Positions 1-5,100 of a stretch of 7,084 bases of DNA are shown in pieces. Source of the DNA: an uncultured Holophagales bacterium (lineage in GTDB: Bacteria > Acidobacteriota > Thermoanaerobaculia > UBA5066). The translations under genes and the position numbers were made by a program. The notes beneath the pieces were generated by a model. The model was not told the DNA's origin. It saw only the letters and a list, made by a program, of their open reading frames with translations, and did not search any database. Location of the stretch: assembly GCA_937864895.1 (NCBI GenBank), contig CALMDF010000011.1:1-7084 (forward strand). The letters run 5' to 3'. Every line of letters starts with the position of its first letter. The first letter of the stretch is position 1.

Positions 1-538
1 CGAGCCACTCGTAGTTGTCGACGAGGGACCAGTGGAGGTACCCGTGGACGGGGAGCCCTTCCTCCTCCGCCTCCCCGAGGACGGCGACGTGGTCCTCGAG
101 AAACGCGGAACGCTTCGCGTCTCCGGCGTCGGCGACGCCGTTCTCGGTGACGACGAGGGGCTTGCCGACCGAGGCGGCTTCGCGGAGAAGGGGCAGGAGC
201 CCCTCGGGGAACACTTCCCAGCCGTTGCCCGTGAGCCCGCGGCCATGGGGGTCCCGATAGGCGAACGACCCGACCCGCCCGCCTTCCCCGAGGAACCGCA
301 GGTGGAGGCGTGAGTAGTAGTTCACATCGAGGAAGTCGAGGGAGGCTGGGAGGCCGGGCCATTCGGGCGCGAAGCCCATTACGTTGTGCCCGACGCCGAT
401 CGCCGCGCCGGGGACGATGACGAAGGGCTCGTTGAGGATCGTCCAGCACCGGGCTCGCGGGCCGAGGGCGTCGAGCTTCGCAACGAGCCGGGCATAGCGC
501 CCCAGGGCGGCCGGCGAGCGGGAAGGGCAGGGGCGGGG
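1..538 (-). pseudogene. Family 1 glycoside hydrolase (beta-glucosidase-like) remnant, cut by window edge
   Basis: Read on the minus strand, this open frame contains unmistakable GH1 landmarks in the right order: CWTILNEPFV around 413-448 (acid/base glutamate in NEP, 425-433), DFLDVNYYSRLHLRF (about 293-337), VVTENG (nucleophile glutamate in ENG, 137-145) and HGYLHWSLVDNYEW (5-46). GH1 enzymes hydrolyse beta-glycosides with a TIM barrel of about 400-480 residues. Here roughly 150 N-terminal residues are missing, because the frame opens directly after the TGA of the upstream anti-sigma gene. NEP is followed within about 10 residues by the GVGHN segment, and APEW is almost joined to the DFLDVNYY segment. 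By memory of the family, some 40 and 50-70 residues are lost at these two points. The only in-frame ATG is at 377-379, after NEP. With most of the barrel gone it cannot be an active enzyme. The frame has no stop over about 538 bases, but that is weak evidence of selection at this GC content. Confidence 0.8.
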
Positions 539-946
539 TCAGGGGGATGGGAACTCCACGACGAGGACGTTCAGCGGACCGTCCCGGCGATAGGTCATCG
601 AGCCCGAAAGGCCCCGGACGAGCAGGAGGCCCCTCCCCCCGGGCTCCGCGTCGAGAGTCAGCTCGGGCGGAGGGGGCGCGGCGGTCGGGTCGAAAGGACG
701 GCCGGAGTCCCGGATCTCGAGCCGCACCCCCCCCGGCCCCAGCTCGACCGCGAAGGACACCTCCCCCGGAAGGCCCTCGGGGAACCCGTATTTCGAGACG
801 TTCGAGAGGAGCTCCTCGGCGGCGACCTCGACGGCGTTTCGCGTCCTCGGCTCGAGGGCGCGCTCCGAGAGGAACGCCTGGAGCTCCTCCAGCGTGCCGA
901 GAACCTCATCCCTTCGGGCGGTCGTGCGCTTCTGGAAGCTCTCCAC
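539..946 (-). CDS. RsbW/SpoIIAB-like anti-sigma factor kinase (HATPase_c domain)
   Basis: A 135-residue single-domain GHKL ATPase. The N-box is visible as AAEELLSNVSKYGF (residues 42-55, with the E45/N49 pair that places Mg-ATP), the G1 box as IRDSGRPFDP (78-87, D80) and the G2 box as GGRGLLLV (103-110). Family knowledge: such proteins bind and inhibit a sigma factor and phosphorylate a serine on a partner STAS protein, which switches the partner. Length matches the family. The start is GTG at 944-946 with a GGGAGGG Shine-Dalgarno nine bases upstream. It lies 25 bases downstream of the STAS gene, so the two are probably co-transcribed and partners. No sigma factor or PP2C phosphatase is in view, so the target is unknown; a role on another regulatory partner is also possible. 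Its stop is immediately followed, in the same frame, by the GH1 remnant. Confidence 0.87.
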   Translation of the reverse strand: MESFQKRTTARRDEVLGTLEELQAFLSERALEPRTRNAVEVAAEELLSNVSKYGFPEGLPGEVSFAVELGPGGVRLEIRDSGRPFDPTAAPPPPELTLDAEPGGRGLLLVRGLSGSMTYRRDGPLNVLVVEFPSP

Positions 947-971
947 GGTCGCAGGCCCTCCCGGCCGGACT

Positions 972-1316
972 CTACGGAACCGCGGCGGCCCGCAGCGCCT
1001 CTTCCTCGGTCGCCAGGAGACCGGCCACCTGATCGACGCCCGCCATCCGCAGGACCTCGTCGATGTGCGGCGTCGCCCCGAACAGACTCATTCGGGACCC
1101 GTGCTGGGCGAGGTTGCGGGCCGCGGCGACGAACATCCCTATGGCGAGCGACCCGACGAAGGTCACGCCACGGAGATCGACGACGACCGGCTTCGCGGTC
1201 TTCGAGGCCTTCACCGTGAATGCGAGCTCGATCTCCTCGACGCCTTTCAGGTCGAGCCGCCCCTCCAGGCGAATCCAGACGACCGTGTCACCCCGTTCCA
1301 GGACCTCCATCCTCAT
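972..1316 (-). CDS. STAS-domain anti-sigma factor antagonist (RsbV/SpoIIAA-like)
   Basis: A 114-residue protein made of one STAS domain: an N-terminal strand region (VVWIRLEGRLDLKGVEE, about 12-28), the core VVVDLRGVTFVGSLAIGMFV (about 44-63), and a C-terminal segment with SLFGATPHIDEVLRMAGVD (77-95). Family knowledge: the unphosphorylated form sequesters the RsbW-like kinase and frees its target sigma factor. The open frame extends upstream to 1481, but the start at 1314-1316 is chosen because GGAGGAGGAGG lies five bases before it and the STAS fold begins here; a second ATG two codons in is possible. The usual phosphorylation loop D-S-[ST]-G reads G55-S56-L57-A58, so S56 is the likely acceptor but the flanking acidic residue is absent. 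It is the first gene of the leftward operon and is divergent from the ArsR-type gene. I found no convincing promoter for it in 1317-1429. Confidence 0.87.
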   Translation of the reverse strand: MRMEVLERGDTVVWIRLEGRLDLKGVEEIELAFTVKASKTAKPVVVDLRGVTFVGSLAIGMFVAAARNLAQHGSRMSLFGATPHIDEVLRMAGVDQVAGLLATEEEALRAAAVP

Positions 1317-1429
1317 CGGAGCCTCCTCCTCCCATTCTGAGATTTCCGTGTGAAGACCATGTGTGGCCGCCCCGGGCCGAGGGGCTGTCCGCGGGGAGGC
1401 CGGCGAGGGGCCCGGGCCGGCAAGCCCGA

Positions 1430-1458
1430 TTGACCCGTCGCCTGCCGGCGCGTTACAT
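1430..1458 (+). promoter_or_regulatory. Candidate sigma70-type promoter of the ArsR-family gene
   Basis: TTGACC (1430-1435) and TTACAT (1453-1458) are separated by 17 bases. Predicted transcription would begin near 1465, only about ten bases before the ATG at 1475. This fits the lack of a clear Shine-Dalgarno sequence and a nearly leaderless message. The -10 element overlaps the left arm of the inverted repeat at 1455-1478. Inferred from sequence only. Confidence 0.5.
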
Positions 1459-1478
1459 TTCGACTGGCGACGAAATGT
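1455..1478. promoter_or_regulatory. Inverted repeat over the -10 and start codon of the ArsR-family gene (candidate autoregulatory operator)
   Basis: Arms ACATTTCG (1455-1462) and CGAAATGT (1471-1478) are perfect reverse complements with an 8-base spacer. The repeat covers the putative -10 element and the ATG of the regulator gene. ArsR/SmtB proteins commonly repress their own promoters by binding such dyads. The half-site shares AC-N3-TC, at identical spacing, with the dyad at 1953-1984. Confidence 0.5.
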
Positions 1479-1900
1479 CAACCGATTCGATCACCGCCCT
1501 CGCCAGCCGGATGCAGGCGCTTTCGAACACCACACGGCTCCGGGTCCTCCTGGTCCTCCGGGGGGGCACCCTCTCCGTGTGCCAGATCGCCGCCGCCCTC
1601 GACGTCCCGGCCGCCACGGTCTCGAGCCACCTCGTGGAGCTGAGGCGAGGCGGAATCGTCAGCCAGACGAGGAAGGGCCGATTCGTCTGGTACGCCCTCC
1701 GGCACCACGACGACGTCGTCCCGTGGCTGCGGCTCGTGGCACGGCAGTCGGCCGAGGACCCCCAGGTGAGAGAAGACCTCGAACGGACCGCCAGGATCCG
1801 TTCCGTCCCGCCCGAGATGCTCGTGGCATCCATCGAGTGCGACGCGGGCATCGTCCCGGTCGCGCCCCGGCGCCGCGCCTCGACGCGCGGCGCGGCCTGA
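1475..1900 (+). CDS. ArsR/SmtB-family metalloid-responsive transcriptional repressor
   Basis: A 141-residue winged-helix regulator. Residues 6-30 form the first helices (ALSNTTRLRVLLVL, typical of ArsR). SVCQIAAALDVPAATVSSHLVELRR (34-58) is the helix-turn-helix, and GIVSQTRKGRFVWYAL (60-75) is the wing. Family knowledge: these dimeric repressors leave DNA when metal or metalloid thiolates form. Only two cysteines are present: C36, at the position of the second Cys of the classic ELCVC motif in the third helix, and C122 in the C-terminal extension (IECDAG). An As(III)-type site would have to use both. The start is set by the ATG at 1475; the frame is open upstream but that part is low-complexity and lies before the predicted promoter. 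The Shine-Dalgarno sequence is weak. It probably controls the downstream redox/permease genes and itself. The actual inducer (arsenite, organoarsenical, other thiophilic metal) cannot be told. Confidence 0.88.
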   Translation: MSTDSITALASRMQALSNTTRLRVLLVLRGGTLSVCQIAAALDVPAATVSSHLVELRRGGIVSQTRKGRFVWYALRHHDDVVPWLRLVARQSAEDPQVREDLERTARIRSVPPEMLVASIECDAGIVPVAPRRRASTRGAA

Positions 1901-1903
1901 CCG

Positions 1904-1927
1904 GGAGGCCCGCGGGCTCCGGCCTCC
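1904..1927 (+). terminator. GC-rich hairpin after the ArsR-family gene, possible weak terminator
   Basis: GGAGGCC (1904-1910) and GGCCTCC (1921-1927) form a perfect 7-bp stem with a 10-base loop, three bases after the regulator stop codon. No run of T follows, so efficient intrinsic termination is doubtful. With the separate promoter at 1948-1976, it suggests that the regulator and the four downstream genes can be transcribed as separate units. Confidence 0.35.
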
Positions 1928-1947
1928 TCCTCGCCAGCGCCGCCTGC

Positions 1948-1976
1948 TGGACGAACACGCATCAAGAAACTATGAT
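1948..1976 (+). promoter_or_regulatory. Candidate promoter of the redox/permease/ArsF/ArsG operon
   Basis: TGGACG (1948-1953) and TATGAT (1971-1976, one mismatch to the TATAAT consensus) are 17 bases apart. The expected start near 1983 gives a leader of about 57 bases before the ATG at 2040. The spacer and the -10 element are covered by the inverted repeat at 1953-1984, so a bound repressor would block RNA polymerase directly. Confidence 0.6.
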
Positions 1977-1984
1977 TCGTGTTC
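1953..1984. promoter_or_regulatory. Inverted-repeat operator for the ArsR-type repressor
   Basis: The arms GAACACGCATCA (1953-1964) and TGATTCGTGTTC (1973-1984) match in 11 of 12 pairs as reverse complements, with an 8-base spacer. This is an AT-richer island in very GC-rich surroundings. It sits between the ArsR-family gene and its presumed target operon and overlaps the promoter, as expected of an ArsR/SmtB operator. Binding is inferred. Confidence 0.65.
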
Positions 1985-2039
1985 AGACGAACCGAGGCCG
2001 GGCACTCCCCCCCGCCCGTCCCGAAGGAAGGAAGCCCCC

Positions 2040-2294
2040 ATGGACGCCAACCCTGTCAGGAAGATCGAGGTCCTCGGCCCCGGCTGCACCCGCTGCAAGG
2101 AGACGTTCCGCGTCGTGGAACACGTCGTCGAGACCGGGAAGCTCCCGTTCACCGTCGAGAAGGTCGAGTCGATGGACCGGATGATCGAGCTCGGCCTCCT
2201 CGCCACGCCCGGAGTCGCCGTAGACGGCAAGGTCGTCTTTTCCGGCCGGATCCCGAAGGCCGAGGAGCTTCGAGCCGTCCTGGCGGCTCTCTGA
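2040..2294 (+). CDS. Small thioredoxin-fold redox protein (TM0996/MTH895 type, CxxC)
   Basis: An 84-residue cytoplasmic protein with a short thioredoxin/glutaredoxin-like fold. The active-site motif GPGCTRCKE lies at residues 13-21 (C16, C19), and the cis-proline loop is ATPGVAVDGKVVFSGR (55-70, P57). It ends with a helix (IPKAEELRAVL). There is no signal peptide or membrane segment. Family knowledge: these 'small redox-active disulfide proteins' often accompany DUF318 permeases and ars-type genes and carry out thiol-disulfide exchange. The start ATG at 2040 is preceded by GGAAGGAAG. It is the first gene of a four-gene operon behind the operator at 1953-1984. I infer that it supplies reducing equivalents to, or hands thiol-bound metalloid to, the membrane proteins encoded next. 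It may correspond to the ArsE component of ArsEFG systems, but I cannot confirm that name. Confidence 0.85.
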   Translation: MDANPVRKIEVLGPGCTRCKETFRVVEHVVETGKLPFTVEKVESMDRMIELGLLATPGVAVDGKVVFSGRIPKAEELRAVLAAL

Positions 2295-2323
2295 TGACCC
2301 GTCCCTCCGGAGGGCCCTGGTGA
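2294..2323 (+). other. Nine-codon mini-ORF bridging the redox gene and the permease gene
   Basis: ATG at 2294-2296 overlaps the TGA of the redox-protein gene (2292-2294). The frame encodes MTRPSGGPW and stops with TGA at 2321-2323, which overlaps the permease GTG start (2320-2322). The permease Shine-Dalgarno sequence GGAGGG (2309-2314) lies inside it. It may keep ribosomes translating across the 25-base gap for coupled expression. It could equally be chance, since the mini-ORF has no Shine-Dalgarno sequence of its own that I can single out. Confidence 0.3.
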
Positions 2324-3507
2324 AGGAGAGGACGAAGCTCTTCCTCGTCGCGGCGGTCTTCCTCGGCGCCTACTTCCTGCCGATCGAGAGCGCTCGCGTC
2401 CAGCGGGCCCTGCCCGAGGGCTTCGTCCTGCTCCGCGACTACGCCCGCGAGCACGTCCTCCTCTGCCTCGTCCCGGCCTTCTTCATCGCCGGGGCCATCG
2501 GCCAGTTCGTCAGCCAGGGTGCCGTCATGAAGTACCTCGGCTCGACGGCGAAGCGTCCGGTCGCCTACGGCGTCGCGTCCGTCTCCGGCGGGATCCTCGC
2601 CGTCTGCTCCTGCACCGTCCTCCCCCTCTTCGGGAGCATCTACCGGCGGGGAGCGGGCCTCGGCCCGGCCTCGGCGTTCCTCTACTCAGGGCCCGCCATC
2701 AACATCCTCGCGATGATCCTGACGGCACGCATTCTGGGCCTCGAGCTGGGCGTCGCCCGCATCGTCGGCGCCGTCGTCTTCGCCGTCGTCATCGGCCTCC
2801 TCATGGCGGCGATCTTCCGCAGGCAAGAGGCAGCGCGGGCGACGACCGGCCCCGACCCGTTCGCGGCGGCGGGCGCCACGGCGAGCGGGCGGACCCGTGC
2901 CGGCTGGCAGGACGCCGCCTTCCTCGGCTCGATGGTCGCTTTCCTCGTCTTCGCGAACTGGGGCGCCCCGAACCGCGAGGTCGGCTTTTTCGCCGCGGTT
3001 TGGGCGATCCACTGGGTCCTCGCCGGGGCCGCTCTCCTCCTGACCTTCGGGATGATGTGGCGGTGGTACGACCGGGACGAGCTGCACGCATGGGTCCTCG
3101 GCTCCTGGGAGTTCGCCAAGCAGATCCTTCCCCTCCTCCTCGGCGGCGTCCTCGTCGCCGGCTGGCTCATGGGGCGTCCCGGCCACGACTCCGGCCTGAT
3201 GCCGGACGCGTGGGTCGTCGGGGCCGTGGGAGGCAACTCGCTCGCCGCCAACTTCCTCGCTTCGGTCGCCGGCGCGCTGATGTACTTCGCGACCCTCACC
3301 GAGATCCCGATCCTCCAGGGGCTCCTCGGCTCCGGCATGGGCAAGGGGCCCGCGCTCGCCCTCCTCCTCGCGGGCCCCGCGCTCTCGCTGCCGAGCATGA
3401 TCGTGATCCGTTCCTACCTGGGGACGAAGAAGACGCTCGTCTACGTCGGCCTCGTCGTCGTCATGTCCACGGTCACGGGAACCGTCTTCGGAGCGTTCGC
3501 GTCATGA
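2320..3507 (+). CDS. ArsP/DUF318-family permease with CSC motif (probable metalloid or organoarsenical exporter)
   Basis: A 395-residue integral membrane protein with two related halves. The first half runs to about residue 168 and contains the signature AVCSCTVLPLFGSIYRRGAG (94-113, C96 and C98), then FLYSGPAINILAMILTARI (120-138). The second half starts near 200 and contains TEIPILQGLLGSGM (327-340) followed by LLLAGPALSLPSMIVI (348-363). About eight to ten membrane spans are visible, with a charged, alanine-rich cytoplasmic-type linker at 167-198. Family knowledge: ArsP_1/DUF318 permeases include ArsP, which exports trivalent methyl- and aromatic arsenicals, and the cysteine motif is important for transport. 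The start is GTG at 2320-2322 with GGAGGG five bases upstream. The stop TGA overlaps the next start (ATGA). The substrate is inferred from neighbours; transport of another thiophilic metal or metalloid is possible. Confidence 0.85.
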   Translation: MKERTKLFLVAAVFLGAYFLPIESARVQRALPEGFVLLRDYAREHVLLCLVPAFFIAGAIGQFVSQGAVMKYLGSTAKRPVAYGVASVSGGILAVCSCTVLPLFGSIYRRGAGLGPASAFLYSGPAINILAMILTARILGLELGVARIVGAVVFAVVIGLLMAAIFRRQEAARATTGPDPFAAAGATASGRTRAGWQDAAFLGSMVAFLVFANWGAPNREVGFFAAVWAIHWVLAGAALLLTFGMMWRWYDRDELHAWVLGSWEFAKQILPLLLGGVLVAGWLMGRPGHDSGLMPDAWVVGAVGGNSLAANFLASVAGALMYFATLTEIPILQGLLGSGMGKGPALALLLAGPALSLPSMIVIRSYLGTKKTLVYVGLVVVMSTVTGTVFGAFAS

Positions 3508-4004
3508 GAATCGAGAAGAGACGCCTCGTCACCGGAGCCCTCCTCGCGTTCGTCGCCGTCACGGGCGTCACCCTCGCCGTGAAGGAGACGCGCCACGCAC
3601 GCGCCGTCGCGACCTTCGAGGCCGCGCGCGCCCCCGGGCCGGAGACGCCGGCACCCGTCGATGCCGCCGGCACGGTCTTCGTCACCTACTTCCACACGAC
3701 GGCGCGCTGCGCGTCGTGCCTGAAGATCGAGGAGTTGACGAACGCGACGATGACGATGCGCTTCGCCGGCCCGATCGCAGAGAAGCGGGTCGTCTGGCGT
3801 TCCGTGAACCTGGACGAGCCCGCGAACAACCACTACCTCAAGGACTACGGTCTCTACACGAAGTCGGTCGTCGTCTCCGTCGTGAAGTACGGCCGGGAGG
3901 TGCGCTGGAAGAACCTCGAGGAGGTCTGGAACCTCCTCGGCGACCAGACCGCCTTCCAGGGCTACGTCGAGCGGGAGGTCCAGGCCTTCCTGGACGAGGC
4001 GTGA
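3504..4004 (+). CDS. arsF: ArsF-family membrane-anchored periplasmic thioredoxin-like protein
   Basis: A 166-residue protein. A short basic N-terminus (MRIEKRR) and one hydrophobic segment (residues 8-26) would anchor it with the rest in the periplasm, after an Ala/Pro-rich linker (38-55). The domain begins with GTVFVTYFHTTARCASC (56-72), a CxxC pair C69/C72 in the thioredoxin position. Later segments are VVWRSVNLDEPANNHYLKDYGLYTKSV (96-121, in shorter pieces) and KNLEEVWNLLGD (136-147). I recognise the pattern as the family annotated 'nitrophenyl compound nitroreductase subunit ArsF', linked to aromatic arsenical resistance in Shewanella. That function is recalled, not checked, and no flavin-binding motif is visible. 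The fold itself points to thiol chemistry. Its ATG overlaps the permease stop, and its stop overlaps the next GTG (GTGA), so translation is coupled on both sides. The frame is open far upstream (from 3000), but that part lies antisense-like over the permease and is not coding. Confidence 0.8.
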   Translation: MRIEKRRLVTGALLAFVAVTGVTLAVKETRHARAVATFEAARAPGPETPAPVDAAGTVFVTYFHTTARCASCLKIEELTNATMTMRFAGPIAEKRVVWRSVNLDEPANNHYLKDYGLYTKSVVVSVVKYGREVRWKNLEEVWNLLGDQTAFQGYVEREVQAFLDEA

Positions 4005-4690
4005 CCCCCGACTTCGCCGCCGCAACGGCGACGGCTCTCTGGCTCGGTGTCCTGACATCGATCAGCCCCTGCCCCCTCGCGACGAACGTCGCCGCCATCT
4101 CGTACATCGGGAGGCGAGTCGACCGCCCGCGACTCGTCCTCCTGTCGGCGCTCACCTACTCTCTCGGCCGGGCCATCGCCTCCGCCGCCGTCAGCGCCGT
4201 CGTCGTCCTCGGACTCCTGTCGGTCCCCGGTCTTTCGCAGTTCCTCCAGCGCTACCTGAACAAGGTCCTCGGGCCGCTGCTCGTCCTCGTCGGGATGTAC
4301 CTCCTCGACCTCCTCAGGACGGGCGTCTCGACGACGGCCGGAAGCGACGAGCTGAGGAAGAAGGCGGCCGAGGGAGGCGCGTTCGGCGCGATGGTCCTCG
4401 GCGCCCTCTTCGCCCTCTCGTTCTGTCCCGTCTCCGCCGCCCTTTTCTTCGGAAGCCTGGTGCCGCTCTCGCTGCAACACGGTTCGAAGGTCGTCCTGCC
4501 GGCCGTCTACGGGCTCGGGACGGCCCTGCCCGTCGTCCTCCTCGCCCTCGTCGCCACCGGCGGGGCGAAGACGCTTTCGGCCGCGATGAGAAGGGTCGGG
4601 ACACTCGGGGGGTGGGCGAGGAGGATCACCGGCCTCGTCTTCGTCGCCGTCGGGATCTACCTCTCGGTGCGGTTCGTCTTTCTCGGCTGA
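4001..4690 (+). CDS. arsG: ArsG-family DsbD/CcdA-like membrane protein
   Basis: A 229-residue membrane protein with about six spans. The hallmark TSISPCPLATNVAAISYIGR (residues 19-38, C24) and the pseudo-symmetric ALSFCPVSAALFFGSL (138-153, C142) are the paired PCP and FCP cysteines of the CcdA/DsbD transmembrane electron-carrier fold. Spans lie roughly at 8-35, 45-75, 85-105, 127-153, 164-185 and 208-228, with a charged loop at 106-126. The family is annotated as 'aromatic aminobenzylarsenical efflux permease ArsG'. From the cysteines I think a thiol-electron carrier between the cytoplasmic CxxC protein and periplasmic ArsF is equally likely. The start is GTG at 4001-4003, overlapping the ArsF stop; a longer frame begins at 3716 but runs through ArsF. 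It is the last gene of the operon. No clear terminator follows. Confidence 0.83.
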   Translation: MTPDFAAATATALWLGVLTSISPCPLATNVAAISYIGRRVDRPRLVLLSALTYSLGRAIASAAVSAVVVLGLLSVPGLSQFLQRYLNKVLGPLLVLVGMYLLDLLRTGVSTTAGSDELRKKAAEGGAFGAMVLGALFALSFCPVSAALFFGSLVPLSLQHGSKVVLPAVYGLGTALPVVLLALVATGGAKTLSAAMRRVGTLGGWARRITGLVFVAVGIYLSVRFVFLG

Positions 4691-4726
4691 GCGCTGTCCC
4701 CCCTTCGCCCGTTCCCGCCCTGACGC

Positions 4727-4755
4727 TTGCAGGCCGGGGACGAAGTTCCTATGCT
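4727..4755 (+). promoter_or_regulatory. Candidate promoter of the oadGAB operon
   Basis: TTGCAG (4727-4732) and TATGCT (4750-4755) are 17 bases apart, in the 197-base gap between arsG and oadG. Each hexamer is only a partial match (3 of 6 and 4 of 6). Transcription would start near 4762, leaving a leader of about 125 bases that contains the tandem repeat at 4836-4852 and the hairpin at 4865-4887. Confidence 0.35.
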
Positions 4756-4835
4756 GGGGTCGTCCGGGGGTCTCATGCGCCTCTCGGTTGGCCGCCCAGG
4801 TTCCTTCCGAGGCCCGTCGCCCCGACACCGGTCCG

Positions 4836-4852
4836 CGAGCGAGACGAGCGAG
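4836..4852 (+). repeat. Short tandem repeat in the oadG leader
   Basis: CGAGCGAG occurs twice (4836-4843 and 4845-4852), separated by one A, upstream of oadG. It may be chance in GC-rich DNA, or a small protein-binding or structural element in the leader. No function can be assigned. Confidence 0.35.
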
Positions 4853-4864
4853 CGTGATCGGGCC

Positions 4865-4887
4865 GGGACACCTTCGCGAGGTGTTCC
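4865..4887 (+). promoter_or_regulatory. Hairpin that occludes the oadG ribosome binding site
   Basis: In the RNA, GGGACACCU (4865-4873) pairs with AGGUGUUCC (4879-4887) in a continuous 9-bp stem (eight Watson-Crick pairs and one G-U) with the loop UCGCG. The right arm contains the Shine-Dalgarno core AGG(UG) and ends at the base immediately before the ATG at 4888. Such a structure would limit translation initiation until melted or bound. It lacks a U-tract, so I do not read it as a terminator. Regulation is inferred. Confidence 0.5.
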
Positions 4888-5100
4888 ATGTTCGAGACAG
4901 GTCTGCTGGCGGTCTCGGCGATCGCCTTCCTCGTCGTCTTCGCCGTCCTGACGGTTCTGGCCGTCACCATCCGCATCGTGGAGGGGCTCTTCCCGGCCCC
5001 GGCGGAGGGTGACGACGCCCCCCTGGTCGCGGCGGTCGCCGCGGCGGCAGCCGCGGCCTACCCCGCCCACCAGGTGAAACGGCTCGTGGAGGAACCATGA
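4888..5100 (+). CDS. oadG: OadG-type gamma subunit of a sodium-translocating decarboxylase
   Basis: A 70-residue small membrane protein. One hydrophobic span covers residues 6-31 (AVSAIAFLVVFAVLTVLAV is its core), followed by an Ala/Pro and acidic hinge (37-44) and an alanine-rich stretch APLVAAVAAAAAAAYP (44-59), then a short basic tail with H61. This layout (one span, polar linker, V-A-A-repeat tail) is typical of OadG/MmdD. The family assembles the alpha and beta subunits of the pump at the membrane and can bind zinc near its C-terminus. Identity rests on the pattern and on the adjacent oadA, because the family is poorly conserved. The ATG at 4888 has GAGGTG six bases upstream, inside the hairpin at 4865-4887. 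Its TGA overlaps the oadA ATG (ATGA, 5097-5100), indicating coupled translation. Confidence 0.82.
   Translation: MFETGLLAVSAIAFLVVFAVLTVLAVTIRIVEGLFPAPAEGDDAPLVAAVAAAAAAAYPAHQVKRLVEEP

Noticed and set aside
386..1219. Plus-strand frame of 277 codons over the anti-sigma and STAS genes
   Set aside because: Arg/Pro/Gly-rich shadow of well-supported minus-strand genes.
1409..1449. GC palindromes (GGCCCGGGCC at 1409-1418; GCCGGCAAG at 1417 against CCTGCCGGC at 1441) upstream of the ArsR-family promoter
   Set aside because: No T-tract and no gene end on the plus strand here. Such palindromes are common by chance at about 70% GC, so I do not call a terminator.
1453..1965. Long minus-strand frame (170 codons) opposite the ArsR-family gene
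   Set aside because: Antisense shadow: composition is Arg/Pro/Ser-rich with no recognisable domain, while the plus strand has a clear winged-helix protein.
4691..4726. Terminator for the arsG operon
   Set aside because: The stretch after the arsG stop is C-rich with no stable stem and no T-run that I can find; not called.
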